Assembly (NCBI RefSeq): GCF_014651535.1
Contig: NZ_BMXB01000003.1
Span: 62,001-126,000, forward strand
Origin: Salinimicrobium marinum
Lineage (GTDB): Bacteria > Bacteroidota > Bacteroidia > Flavobacteriales > Flavobacteriaceae
Length of the DNA: 64,000 nucleotides
Direction of reading: 5' to 3'
Below, piece after piece: positions 17,533-26,415 of this stretch. The notes under the pieces are model-generated. The model worked only from the letters and a program-made list of their open reading frames with translations. It was not told the origin of the DNA and did not search any database. A program made the translations under genes and the position numbers. How positions within the stretch are numbered: position 1 is the first letter of the stretch; each line of letters opens with the position of its first letter.

Positions 17533-18546
17533 TTAATTGGCAGATTTCCTGTGCAGGTCTTCGTTCAGTTTTGAAAGAAGAGATCTGAGCCTGTCGATAT
17601 GTTTTCTGGTATCATTCAGTCGTCCCAGATTAATGGAAGACATTTCTTCCTCACCTTCTTCATTTTGCCTTTTTGCTATTAACAGCAGGAGGTTTTCTTT
17701 CTCTTCCAGCATACGAATAGAAACCCAGATAGATTCCTCAATATTTTGATCCTGTAGCTCCTTTAGTAGATTTTCTGTATAAACATGTCCTGTATGGCAC
17801 CTGTAACGGTGGGTAGGATCATTCTTTATTTTCCACAGTCCGCCGCCACAGTCGGGGCATACGAAATCACTGTGATCTGCTATTTTTTTAACTTCGTCAA
17901 TATTGCTCATCATTTTTTCTGTTATTTCAGCCTCTATTTGCAGCTCTCTTGGAATAAGCTTTTGGAGAGGAAGAGGCTTATTTAAAATATCTTCCAGGAT
18001 GTTGGGCATATCCTGAAGCCTGACCTCATAATCTACCGTAATCTTATTTTTGACGCTACGGGGCATATCCGAAAACTCAGCTTCTGAAGGATCCTGAATG
18101 ATACAGAGGCCACCGCTACGTTTAATCGCAGACATACCGGAAGTGCCATCTTCGAATAGCCCAGTTAGTATAATTCCGATCACCCGGTTGCCATAATTCA
18201 CCGCAGCAGAACGGAAAAGGACATCTATAGAGGGCCTGTACTTGTTTTCATGCGGCCCATGATTAAGGATTAGGATATCATCTTTAACCATTAACTGATG
18301 TTCGGGTGGTGCCACATATAAATGTCCTTTTTCAACAGGCATTCCGTTGGCTGCAACTTCGCAATGTAATGAGGTGTTGTTTTGAAAAATACCGGCAATT
18401 TTTTCGCTTCTGGATCTTTGCGAGACATGTATGACCACAACCACTGCTAGGTCCATTTTATCGGTAAGTCCATTGATCACTTTTTTTGTTGCAGGAATCC
18501 CTCCTGCCGAGGAGCCAATTACAATAATATTTCTTAGATCACTCAT
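17533..18546 (-). CDS. Stand-alone CheB methylesterase with zinc-ribbon tail
   Basis: 337 residues. The CheB catalytic domain occupies about 1-190, with Ser in GSSAGG, His in VVIHVSQ and Asp in GLFEDGTSG. There is no receiver domain, so it cannot be activated by CheA phosphorylation like classical CheB. The C-terminal part holds a zinc-ribbon-like CPDCGGG..YRCHTGH segment (about 228-255) and ends in a charged helical stretch (260-335) that may form a coiled coil. It points toward the CheB-CheR-kinase gene and shares its terminator, so a functional link is likely. Target glutamate esters unknown. Confidence 0.9.
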   Translation of the reverse strand: MSDLRNIIVIGSSAGGIPATKKVINGLTDKMDLAVVVVIHVSQRSRSEKIAGIFQNNTSLHCEVAANGMPVEKGHLYVAPPEHQLMVKDDILILNHGPHENKYRPSIDVLFRSAAVNYGNRVIGIILTGLFEDGTSGMSAIKRSGGLCIIQDPSEAEFSDMPRSVKNKITVDYEVRLQDMPNILEDILNKPLPLQKLIPRELQIEAEITEKMMSNIDEVKKIADHSDFVCPDCGGGLWKIKNDPTHRYRCHTGHVYTENLLKELQDQNIEESIWVSIRMLEEKENLLLLIAKRQNEEGEEEMSSINLGRLNDTRKHIDRLRSLLSKLNEDLHRKSAN

Positions 18547-18701
18547 GTTGTTCTTTTAGTTTTATGCGTCTAATAATTTTTGACCCAAAAGATAAGTTAC
18601 TGCATCGTATTGAAATTGCTGCTTTTATACATACTAAAACTTTCTTAATCTTGCCGGGAGATTAATTTTTGAGTTATCACGAGCATAGTAGCAGGCAATA
18701 A

Positions 18702-18729
18702 AAAAGGTTGCCTGTTAAGACAACCTTTT
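18702..18729 (-). terminator. Terminator of the 18753 gene
   Basis: 9-bp perfect stem (18702-18710 with 18721-18729) followed by a T run on the minus strand, 23 bases past the stop. Confidence 0.75.
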
Positions 18730-18752
18730 AAGTAAGACATGTTCCTGTGGTT

Positions 18753-19259
18753 CTACGCAGCAGAATTCATAGTAGGTTTATAACTTAAAGCAGCATTAAT
18801 GATCTCATTCCACTTTTGCGCATGTGCTAATTCATAATCCTGGGAATAGGTCAAATCACAGTCGTAGAGGTTGAGGAGTTGTTTTTCTCCTGAAAAGCTA
18901 CCTTCAAATTCAAGATCGATCCTCTGTAGTACCTCTTCCACTTTGTCATTTATCCTGATAGATTTTGTGGTACTCACAATCGTGCTTTTCCTGATGTTTT
19001 TTAAATCGTAATACTCTATCCTGTCACCTTTTGGACTTTGTTGTACGAATAACAATTTCTGCAGGTTACGATCAATGCCAATGGTGTTGAGGTTCCAGTG
19101 GTCTGTTTCGCTGGGTACCATCTGGTTTTTGCCAGCTTCTTGAAGAAACTTTTTTTGCCGGGTTTTTGTTTCATTAAAACCTGCAATAATTAATAATATA
19201 TAAGGTATGACCACAGAAGCTATTACAGCAAGATCCACGATCCATATGTCTATTTTCAT
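18753..19259 (-). CDS. Hypothetical membrane-anchored protein
   Basis: 168 residues from an ATG. One N-terminal transmembrane segment (about 7-28, VDLAVIASVVIPYILLIIAGF) is followed by a cytoplasmic-looking soluble domain rich in charged residues with alternating beta and helical character. No family recognised. A clear terminator follows. It lies alone between the CheB gene and a small exported protein, both on the same strand. A real gene by codon pattern, start and terminator; function not known. Confidence 0.7.
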   Translation of the reverse strand: MKIDIWIVDLAVIASVVIPYILLIIAGFNETKTRQKKFLQEAGKNQMVPSETDHWNLNTIGIDRNLQKLLFVQQSPKGDRIEYYDLKNIRKSTIVSTTKSIRINDKVEEVLQRIDLEFEGSFSGEKQLLNLYDCDLTYSQDYELAHAQKWNEIINAALSYKPTMNSAA

Positions 19260-19344
19260 GTTTGTATTTATTTAAGTTGAACAAATGTCCTGTATAGTGA
19301 GAATTAAAGCCGTGAGTTTTTCGGCTACGGAATTCTGTTCTAAC

Positions 19345-19701
19345 TTAAAAAAAGACGTGGAATGGAAATATAATTTCAGGTATTCCCAGAGAAGGGGAAA
19401 TACTTTTTGAATACCTAAAATAAGTTATCCCGGAAACTGCTTCGCTGCAGCAATAGGTAACATTACCTGATCCAGGAAAATTCACACCGGGTTCGGCTCC
19501 CGATTTTGTTAATGTGGAATCGGAAAAACTGTAGGGAATTCCGGTTATTTCTGAAGAAAATGAATCTGGTTCTTCTTCAGAAACCATTTCAGAAAGATCA
19601 ACTATAGAATCCTTAGCAAAGGCAAAACTGTTGCTACTGCAAACCAATAAAAGGAATGTCAGCAGAAGCCCCGTTAAATTTATAGTGATCTTCATTTTCA
19701 T
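19345..19701 (-). CDS. Small exported hypothetical protein
   Basis: 118 residues from the ATG at 19701. The first 28 residues form a signal peptide ending near FAFA. The mature part is short, acidic at first, then Ser/Gly/Tyr-rich, with a Cys-Cys pair (VTYCCSEA). No family recognised. A weak hairpin (19308-19326) lies downstream. The coding call rests on the signal peptide and uninterrupted frame only, so a chance frame is possible. Confidence 0.45.
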   Translation of the reverse strand: MKMKITINLTGLLLTFLLLVCSSNSFAFAKDSIVDLSEMVSEEEPDSFSSEITGIPYSFSDSTLTKSGAEPGVNFPGSGNVTYCCSEAVSGITYFRYSKSISPSLGIPEIIFPFHVFF

Positions 19702-19981
19702 GTTCAAATGTAGTATATATTCATGTTAAATTTCAGGAAATTTTTAAGGCTAGGAAAAATATTATTTTGCCATATCGGGCTGTAATTAATTGGCCTACTG
19801 TCATTAAAAAAACAATTATTCCATCGTTTCAAATAGTATGAAGTGGAATGAATTATGCTATAAAAATCTTATTTCAGAAGAAGTAAAGTGATAACTTTCC
19901 GGCTCTAAAAAATCACTATAATTTAAGGTACTAACAAGTAACGAACTAATAATTATCAAATCAAAATTCAACTTTAGGAGG

Positions 19982-20770
19982 TTGTTCGGCAAGAAATACG
20001 AACATAATATAGGAATCGCATTGAGCGGTGGTAGTGCGCGGGGATATGCACATGTAGGAATTTTAAAAGCATTGGCAGAGCATGGCATTGAACCGGAAAT
20101 CATTTCCGGAACAAGTATGGGTGCAGTGGTGGGCGTACTTTATGCTGCGGGATATTCGCCGGCGGAAATCAGGGAAATCCTTGTGCGGGAATCTTTTTCA
20201 AAGGTCACGGGCTTTTCGTGGCAAAGAACGGGCTTGTTAAAAATGGAGAAGCTGAAAGGGGTACTCAAAAAATATATTCCGGAAGATGATTTTTCTCAGT
20301 TGAAAAAGCCATTTTACCTGGGACTATCCAATCTTAATACAGCAGATAAGGAGATTCGCAGCAGCGGATCCCTGTATGATTATTTGATAGCAAGCTGTTC
20401 GGTGCCAGGTGTTTTTTCACCAATGGTCATAGAGAATGTAAATTATGTGGATGGCGGACTTATGTGTAATCTACCGGCATCGGCAATCCGGGATAAGTGC
20501 CGTATTTTAATTGGGGCGCACGTAAATTTCCCCGGATCCAAGGATGGATTTACAGGGCCTAAAGGAATCATGGAACGAGCTGTAAACCTGGGAATAACTC
20601 AAAACGCAAAACCCGAAATGGAGTTATGTGATTATGTCATTGATCCTCCCGAAATGCAGAATTTCACTCTTTTCGACTTCAGCAAGATTGAAGAAATTAT
20701 TCAGGCAGGATATGAGCATACCATAAAGATGATAGAATCTGGAGAATTACCGGTGAAGGAGCTTGTTTAA
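19982..20770 (+). CDS. Patatin-like phospholipase
   Basis: 262 residues. The catalytic dyad is Ser45 in GTSMG and Asp in VDGGL (about 157); the oxyanion-hole motif reads GGSARG instead of the usual GGGxRG. Patatin-type acyl hydrolases cleave phospholipids or neutral lipids. The start is odd: the only initiation codon in frame is TTG at 19982, and it directly abuts an AGGAGG at 19976-19981 with no spacer. The frame extends upstream to a TAA at 19919 without ATG, GTG or TTG. Ends in a strong shared terminator. Confidence 0.85.
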   Translation: MFGKKYEHNIGIALSGGSARGYAHVGILKALAEHGIEPEIISGTSMGAVVGVLYAAGYSPAEIREILVRESFSKVTGFSWQRTGLLKMEKLKGVLKKYIPEDDFSQLKKPFYLGLSNLNTADKEIRSSGSLYDYLIASCSVPGVFSPMVIENVNYVDGGLMCNLPASAIRDKCRILIGAHVNFPGSKDGFTGPKGIMERAVNLGITQNAKPEMELCDYVIDPPEMQNFTLFDFSKIEEIIQAGYEHTIKMIESGELPVKELV

Positions 20771-20788
20771 GAATTACAGAATATAAAT

Positions 20789-20827
20789 AAACCCACCACT
20801 CCCATATTTTCTGGGAGTGGTGGGTTT
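20789..20827. terminator. Bidirectional terminator, patatin / holin-like gene
   Basis: Perfect 16-bp stem (20789-20804 with 20812-20827) with a 7-base loop between two convergent genes. Confidence 0.9.
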
Positions 20828-20851
20828 AACAGAATCCTTTTCGATTCTTAG

Positions 20852-21208
20852 TTACAGGATAATGGCATCAATTATGGCTGCCACGACAGCAAGTATTATT
20901 GCCAGCCACAAAGACGGTGCAAAACCGCGCGTTTTAAAATCTGAACTAAATTTATCTGCCAGTTCAATAATAATTGCGTAGGCGATAATCCTGGTAATAA
21001 ATCCTATTCCAAGGAAATAAAAAATTCCGAGGGTTGCGATATTAAGGATCAAAGTAAGTATCCAGCTTAAAAAGAAACTGAGCACCCCAATCATTAGTGC
21101 TACAATAAGAGCCGTTTTAAAACCTTTTAATTCTACCTTGGGCATATATTTGGCCGCCAGTAAAAGTACTCCTGCATCAATTACAATGTGAATAAGCCAG
21201 TCGATCAT
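20852..21208 (-). CDS. Phage-holin-family (superfamily IV) membrane protein
   Basis: 118 residues with four hydrophobic segments and short loops, matching the small four-helix membrane family annotated as phage holin family (Mycobacteriophage type 4_2). No endolysin or phage gene is nearby; in Bacteroidetes and actinobacteria this family is a chromosomal membrane protein of unknown, perhaps stress-related, role. The downstream end meets the shared terminator, and the FMN reductase gene lies 34 bp upstream on the same strand, so the two may be co-transcribed. Confidence 0.8.
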   Translation of the reverse strand: MIDWLIHIVIDAGVLLLAAKYMPKVELKGFKTALIVALMIGVLSFFLSWILTLILNIATLGIFYFLGIGFITRIIAYAIIIELADKFSSDFKTRGFAPSLWLAIILAVVAAIIDAIIL

Positions 21209-21242
21209 ATAGTTATTTTTAATTAGTTGTTAATAAGCTTTT

Positions 21243-21902
21243 TTACTCTTCAGTATAACTTATCTTTTTCGCCTTTTCAGCAAGCTCATTTACATTGGTA
21301 GGATAAGGGTTTTCCTTCAAAGTATTTGCCAGGTGGACGAGGTTGTACACCATGAGATATAGTGTTCTGTTGGTGAAAAAATGTTTATCCCCGTTTGCTT
21401 CAATATAAGCCGGACCCGGGCCCGCTTTGCCTACATAGTAACTAAAGGCATTCACCGGAAGGGAAAATCCATGCTCCGAAAGGTCAAAACAAATACTGGA
21501 AATAGCCTTTTTCGCACCATCTTCATTACCGTCTACCATGACTCCCGCCACTTTATTAAAAGTGGGATATTGACCCGTTTCTTCGTCGGCTTCATTCCAG
21601 ATTCCGTCAAAGCGTTCTGCCACGACTTTAGCTACCGCGCTTCGGTCGCCACGCCAAATAGGAGTGGCAATGATCACAATATCACTTTCTTTTACCTTCT
21701 GAAGGATTTTCGGCCATTCATCGCCGTCACCTTCATCTGACGTATTTCCAAAACTTAAATTATAATCGACTACCCGAACACTCTCGGTTTCCACCTCCAG
21801 TTCGCGAAAGATCTTTTTCGCATTGCTAATGTAGGCTTCTGTATTAGAGGTTTCCGGTGACTTTTTCAGGGTACAGTTTAAAAATAATGCTTTTAAGGCC
21901 AT
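21243..21902 (-). CDS. NADPH-dependent FMN reductase / flavodoxin-fold oxidoreductase
   Basis: 219 residues of flavodoxin-like fold in the FMN_red (NAD(P)H:quinone/FMN reductase) family. The phosphate-binding loop is LNCTLKKSPETSNT near residues 8-21 and the FMN-contact loop is TPIWRGDRSAVAK (about 83-95). Cytoplasmic. Likely reduces quinones or flavins; the precise substrate is open. It lies between the holin-like gene and an SDR on the same strand with short gaps (34 and 32 bp), so a three-gene leftward operon is likely. ATG start. Confidence 0.88.
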   Translation of the reverse strand: MALKALFLNCTLKKSPETSNTEAYISNAKKIFRELEVETESVRVVDYNLSFGNTSDEGDGDEWPKILQKVKESDIVIIATPIWRGDRSAVAKVVAERFDGIWNEADEETGQYPTFNKVAGVMVDGNEDGAKKAISSICFDLSEHGFSLPVNAFSYYVGKAGPGPAYIEANGDKHFFTNRTLYLMVYNLVHLANTLKENPYPTNVNELAEKAKKISYTEE

Positions 21903-21934
21903 CTCTGTATAATGTTTTAATGATTTATATTAAT

Positions 21935-22798
21935 TTATCTCAGCTCTGTGGCTCCTTCTTTTTTATGTTTTAGGTTAAGTTTATCTTTTGGCTTCTTTTT
22001 AAGCTTAGAAGGAACTTCAGAACCTACAGGGCCTTTTGCAATAGTAATTCCTCCATCGGCGTCATAAATCGCACCTGTAACGTACGATGCTTCATCAGAA
22101 GCAAGGAACAGGTACACATTTGCAATTTCTTCCGGAGTTCCGCGGCGGCCAAGTGGCGTAGCTTTCACCATGGTTTTCTCAATTTTTTTGTCAATATCGC
22201 TGGTTTCTTTATGTGTCCAGGCAGTATCTATTGGCCCCGGTGCAACGCAGTTTGCTCTTATTCCGTTTTTGGCCTGCTCGACGGCAACTCCTTTTATAAA
22301 CGCATGGATAAATCCTTTGGTTCCTCCGTAAGGAGTGATCTCCGGAATTCCCACTTTACCGGATTCTGATCCTGCTGCAACTATACAACCTCTGGTTTTC
22401 TTCAAATACGGAATAGCATATTTGGTCATTAAAAAGGTGGTGCGCAGATTGTTCTTTAGTAAATTATCAAAAGCTTCTGTAGAGAAGTTGTCCACAGTAC
22501 CTACTTCCGGATATACACCAGCGTTGTTAATGAGGATGTCCAGCTGTCCAAATCTTCTTACTGCGGTTTCTACGGCTTCTTTGGCATTTTCTTCCGAAGA
22601 AATATCGGCCGAAAATCCAAGGGCTTCCCCCTCGGCATACTTAATGTCGTCTATTACTTCCTTCACCGGATCCTGTGGCATTCCTACCACCAGGACTTTG
22701 GCCCCTTCAAGAGCAAACCTTTTTGAAATTGCTTCTCCTATTCCGGTTGCTCCACCGGTTACTATTGCTACTTTTTGATCTAATATTTTCATGTTCAT
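21935..22798 (-). CDS. Short-chain dehydrogenase/reductase (SDR)
   Basis: 287 residues, classical SDR. Cofactor motif TGGATGIG near 14-21, NNAG near 91-94, catalytic Ser in AAGSES and the YGGTK pair (Tyr/Lys about 157-161), and the ASYVTGA segment near the end. It resembles the general-stress YhdG/YhxC-type SDRs with a lysine-rich C-terminal tail. Two ATG codons (22798 and 22792) are possible starts. First gene of a likely operon with the FMN reductase and holin-like genes. Substrate not inferable. Confidence 0.92.
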   Translation of the reverse strand: MNMKILDQKVAIVTGGATGIGEAISKRFALEGAKVLVVGMPQDPVKEVIDDIKYAEGEALGFSADISSEENAKEAVETAVRRFGQLDILINNAGVYPEVGTVDNFSTEAFDNLLKNNLRTTFLMTKYAIPYLKKTRGCIVAAGSESGKVGIPEITPYGGTKGFIHAFIKGVAVEQAKNGIRANCVAPGPIDTAWTHKETSDIDKKIEKTMVKATPLGRRGTPEEIANVYLFLASDEASYVTGAIYDADGGITIAKGPVGSEVPSKLKKKPKDKLNLKHKKEGATELR

Positions 22799-23124
22799 TC
22801 TGAATTTTGATGGTTCATTTCATTCTGACGTTACGTCCGGCTAACCTTGATTTTTAGCCCTTTATTCCAAGTTAAAATGATTTAGAACCGATTCAAACCT
22901 GTTTAAGAAAGAATTAAAACAGTTTATTTAAAGATTAACGGTAGCCGGGAAATTTCCTGCGCAGTTTTTGTCTGAAATATTCGTTACTCCGGAAAAATAC
23001 TTTTTGCTGAAGGAAATTACCTCCGCCTTTTTGAGACTTCATTCGTTAACACTATGCTAATCCTTATCAAAGGCAGTCCAATAAATTTTATCTTGTATGT
23101 TGCAAACCTTAAAAAAGGCTTTTT
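22799..23124. other. Intergenic region between SDR and Ku
   Basis: 326 bases between divergent genes, with no coding frame seen. It should hold both promoters. Only a partial -7-like TATGTTGC (about 23096-23103) before Ku was noted, and no -33 box was convincing. Confidence 0.4.
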
Positions 23125-23901
23125 ATGAGATCAATTTGGAATGGATCCATCAGTTTTGGCTTAGTTACAATTCCCGTAAAAATATATTCTGCTTCCGAAG
23201 ACCGGAAGCTCGATCTCGATATGCTGGATAAAAGCGATCATGCGAGAATAAGGTATAAAAGGGTTAATGAAGTCACCGGAGAAGAAGTGGAATGGAAGGA
23301 TATCGTCAAAGGCTATAAACAGGATGATTCTTACGTGGTGCTTGCCGATGAAGATTTTGAGCAGGCCAACGCGAAAAAAAGCAAGACCATAGATATTGAG
23401 GAATTCATTAAGGAAGAGGATGTAGCGGATGTTTTATTTAAAAAACCCTATTTCCTGGAGCCTCAAAAGGATGGGGAGAAATCTTATAACTTACTGAAAA
23501 ATGCACTGCTGGATACAGGAAAACTTGGGGTTGCAACATTTGTAATGCGTCAAAAAGAAAATCTTAGTCTAGTGGGTGTTTATAAGAATGCGCTTGTACT
23601 GCACGTAATTCGCTTCGCCGATGAGATTAGAAATCCCGATGATCTTAAGCTGCCCGATACCAAAGTTTCCAAACGGGAAGTTGACATGGCAAAATCCCTG
23701 ATAGAACAATACACCGAGGATTTTGCTTTTGATAAGTACAAGAATGTCTATAATGAACAGCTGTTGAAGATCATTAAAGCCAAGACATCAGGGAAGAAAA
23801 CCAAGGTGGAGAAATTCGATACCAAACCCACCCCGGCAAAAGATCTTATGGCACAGCTGAAAGCGAGTTTGGAAAAAAAGAAGAAAAATAAAGCTTCATA
23901 A
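23125..23901 (+). CDS. ku: NHEJ end-binding protein Ku
   Basis: 258 residues, the bacterial Ku length. Starts MRSIWNGSISFGLVTIPVKIYSA.., the family hallmark, and carries the central Ku beta-barrel core with the HARIRYKRV and PYFLEPQKDGEKSYNLL segments. The C-terminal tail is lysine-rich (about 235-258), as in Ku proteins whose tail aids DNA binding. Binds double-strand break ends as a homodimer and recruits LigD. The stop TAA is directly followed by the ligD ATG with no gap, so the two are one transcription unit. Confidence 0.97.
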   Translation: MRSIWNGSISFGLVTIPVKIYSASEDRKLDLDMLDKSDHARIRYKRVNEVTGEEVEWKDIVKGYKQDDSYVVLADEDFEQANAKKSKTIDIEEFIKEEDVADVLFKKPYFLEPQKDGEKSYNLLKNALLDTGKLGVATFVMRQKENLSLVGVYKNALVLHVIRFADEIRNPDDLKLPDTKVSKREVDMAKSLIEQYTEDFAFDKYKNVYNEQLLKIIKAKTSGKKTKVEKFDTKPTPAKDLMAQLKASLEKKKKNKAS

Positions 23902-26331
23902 ATGGGACTGGAAGAATATATTCGCAAGAGGAATTTTTCCAATACGCCCGAACCTGAAGCAAAATACCACAAGAACAAAGGAAAGCTCAGGTTCGTCATT
24001 CAGCGTCACCGGGCAACCCGTTTACATTACGATCTTCGGCTTGAAATGGAAGGAGTTTTGAAGAGCTGGGCTGTGCCTAAAGGTCCTTCAATGAATCCCG
24101 AAGATAAACGTCTGGCTATTCAAACAGAAGATCATCCAATTAAATACCTAACGTTCCATGGCACCATTCCAAAAGGGAATTACGGGGCAGGAGAAATGGT
24201 GATCTGGGATGAAGGCACTTACGAATCTGCAAGTGGAGGAGATGAAAGCACCATACTTGAACAATTCGAGGAAGGAAATTTAAAACTTAAATTTAACGGT
24301 AGCAAAGTAAAGGGTGTTTTTGCCCTTGTACATACCAACAGGGGAGCGGAGAAAAATCAATGGTTACTGATCAAAAAAGAAGACAGTTTTTCAACCGACC
24401 TTAGTTATGATGCAGAAAATTTCAACGATTCTGTTGCTGAAGAGAAAGAGGTAAAACAGCTTAAGAACAATGAACTTATCAAACCGATGCTGGCAACAAA
24501 AGCCTCGGAAATCTTTAATAAAGCAAATTGGATCTACGAGTTGAAATGGGACGGGTACCGAGCCCTCGCTAATATTTCTGGTGGGAAAGTGGATCTCTAC
24601 TCCCGGAACGGCATTTCGTTTAAACGGAAATTTGCTTCCATTTATGAAAACCTGAAGGATATTCCACACGATACGATCCTGGACGGGGAGATCGTGGCAT
24701 TGGATGAGGACGGACTTCCAAAATTTCAGAACCTTCAGAATTACGAGAGTGAGCCGATAGGAGAGTTGCGGTACTATGTCTTTGATATTCTGTACCTAAA
24801 CGGGCATAATATTATGCACATGCCGCTGCTGGAGCGAAAAAGCCTTATTCAGGATGTGATTGAAGATATTCCGCAGGTATTTTACTGTGATCATATAGAT
24901 ACGATGGGAAAATCTTTTTATCAGAAAGCAGTAGACGCAGGAATGGAAGGGGTGATTGCAAAAAAAGCAACTTCAGAATATGTTCCCGGCACCCGAAGTT
25001 CCAACTGGTTAAAGATAAAAGCCTTTGAGAGTCAGGAGGCACTTATCTGCGGATTTACAGAACCTAAAGAGAGCAGCCTCCCGTTTGGTTCCTTGATCCT
25101 GGGAATGTACAAGCAGGAGGAGCTGGTTTACATAGGGAATTGCGGGACGGGTTTTGATGATGAAATGAGAAAAGAATTGCACAGGAAATTTGAACCGCTT
25201 ATTACCGAAGGATCACCGTTTAAAAAGAAGATTAATTTGAAAGGAAGAAAAGCTATCTGGCTTGATCCTCAACTAATCTGTGAAGCCACATTTTCTGAAT
25301 GGACCAAAGCAGGTCACATGCGGCATCCGGTTTTTAAAGGTTTACGATCGGACAAAATTCCTTCGGAAATAGATAAGGAGAAAGAAGTAAAAGTTCCGAA
25401 GAAAAAACCTGCTGCTACAAACACTTCCGAATCACTGGAGATTGGCGGGATCTCTGTTCCTATTAGCAACCTGGAGAAAATCTACTGGCCCGATTCGGGA
25501 TTGAGAAAATATGATCTTATAGAATATTATTTAAAGGTTTCGGAATATATGCTTCCGTTTTTGAAAGACAGGCCTCAAAACCTGCACCGTCATCCCAACG
25601 GAATAAAACAGGGGAGTTTTTATCAAAAAGATACTGCCGGTATTTTTCCGCACTGGCTTGAGACGCTTAAGGTGCATTCCAAATCCAATGATAAGGAAAT
25701 TGAGTACATCATGTGTCAGAATGAAGCCAGCCTCATTTATATGGCAAACCTGGGGTGCATAGAGATCAATCCGTGGAACTCCAGGAAAGATTCTCTGTTA
25801 TTTCCTGATTTTACGGTCATTGATATCGATCCTTCAGATAAAAACACTTTTGCAGATGTTATTGAAGTTGCTCTGGTAGCGAAAAATGTGCTTGACAGAG
25901 CAAAAATAGAAGGACATGTAAAAACCTCCGGATCCAGTGGAATCCACATCTACATTCCGCTGGGAGCAAAATACACGTATGAAGAAGCCCGTGATTTTAC
26001 AAAGATCCTGTGTTATTTTATTCAGGAAGAGCTACCCGATCTTACGAGTATGGAACGGAATGTAAAGAAACGAAAAGGAAAGATCTACCTCGATTTTCTT
26101 CAGAACCGAAAAGGCCAGACTCTTGCTGCACCCTATTGTGCCCGTCCCAAACCGGGGGCTACCGTATCCACACCTTTACAGTGGAGTGAGGTAAAATCCG
26201 GGCTTGATATGCATGATTTTAATATTCAGACGGTGCCCGAAAGAATTGAAAAACACCCTGATCTTTTTACAGGTGCAATTGGAAAAGGAGTAGATATTGA
26301 GCAGGCTCTTGATACGCTTTCCAACTCCTGA
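23902..26331 (+). CDS. ligD: ATP-dependent DNA ligase D
   Basis: 809 residues with all three NHEJ activities in the Pseudomonas order. First the 3'-phosphoesterase domain (about 25-145, QRHRATRLHYDLRLE and EDHP motifs), then the ligase (about 190-485) with the adenylated lysine in YELKWDGYRAL (Lys215), then the archaeo-eukaryotic-primase-type polymerase (about 515-795) with metal-binding Asp641 and Asp643 in DIDPSD. Trims, fills and seals broken ends held by Ku. Follows ku with zero spacing. All visible catalytic residues are intact. Confidence 0.97.
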   Translation: MGLEEYIRKRNFSNTPEPEAKYHKNKGKLRFVIQRHRATRLHYDLRLEMEGVLKSWAVPKGPSMNPEDKRLAIQTEDHPIKYLTFHGTIPKGNYGAGEMVIWDEGTYESASGGDESTILEQFEEGNLKLKFNGSKVKGVFALVHTNRGAEKNQWLLIKKEDSFSTDLSYDAENFNDSVAEEKEVKQLKNNELIKPMLATKASEIFNKANWIYELKWDGYRALANISGGKVDLYSRNGISFKRKFASIYENLKDIPHDTILDGEIVALDEDGLPKFQNLQNYESEPIGELRYYVFDILYLNGHNIMHMPLLERKSLIQDVIEDIPQVFYCDHIDTMGKSFYQKAVDAGMEGVIAKKATSEYVPGTRSSNWLKIKAFESQEALICGFTEPKESSLPFGSLILGMYKQEELVYIGNCGTGFDDEMRKELHRKFEPLITEGSPFKKKINLKGRKAIWLDPQLICEATFSEWTKAGHMRHPVFKGLRSDKIPSEIDKEKEVKVPKKKPAATNTSESLEIGGISVPISNLEKIYWPDSGLRKYDLIEYYLKVSEYMLPFLKDRPQNLHRHPNGIKQGSFYQKDTAGIFPHWLETLKVHSKSNDKEIEYIMCQNEASLIYMANLGCIEINPWNSRKDSLLFPDFTVIDIDPSDKNTFADVIEVALVAKNVLDRAKIEGHVKTSGSSGIHIYIPLGAKYTYEEARDFTKILCYFIQEELPDLTSMERNVKKRKGKIYLDFLQNRKGQTLAAPYCARPKPGATVSTPLQWSEVKSGLDMHDFNIQTVPERIEKHPDLFTGAIGKGVDIEQALDTLSNS

Positions 26332-26415
26332 TTTCTTCCCAAAAGGAAAAAATTTAATAAACCTTTATGATTTCATTAAGAATTGTACCTTTACAAGAGA
26401 AACTTCAGGAAGGGT

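Noticed and set aside
20852-21208. Holin-family protein as a sign of a prophage
   Set aside because: No integrase, capsid, tail or lysin gene is nearby, and this family is a common chromosomal membrane protein in Bacteroidetes.
26383-26415. TTG at 26383 as start of the first GAF kinase
   Set aside because: The extra 11 residues have no domain sense, and the ATG at 26416 has an AGGAAGGG before it.
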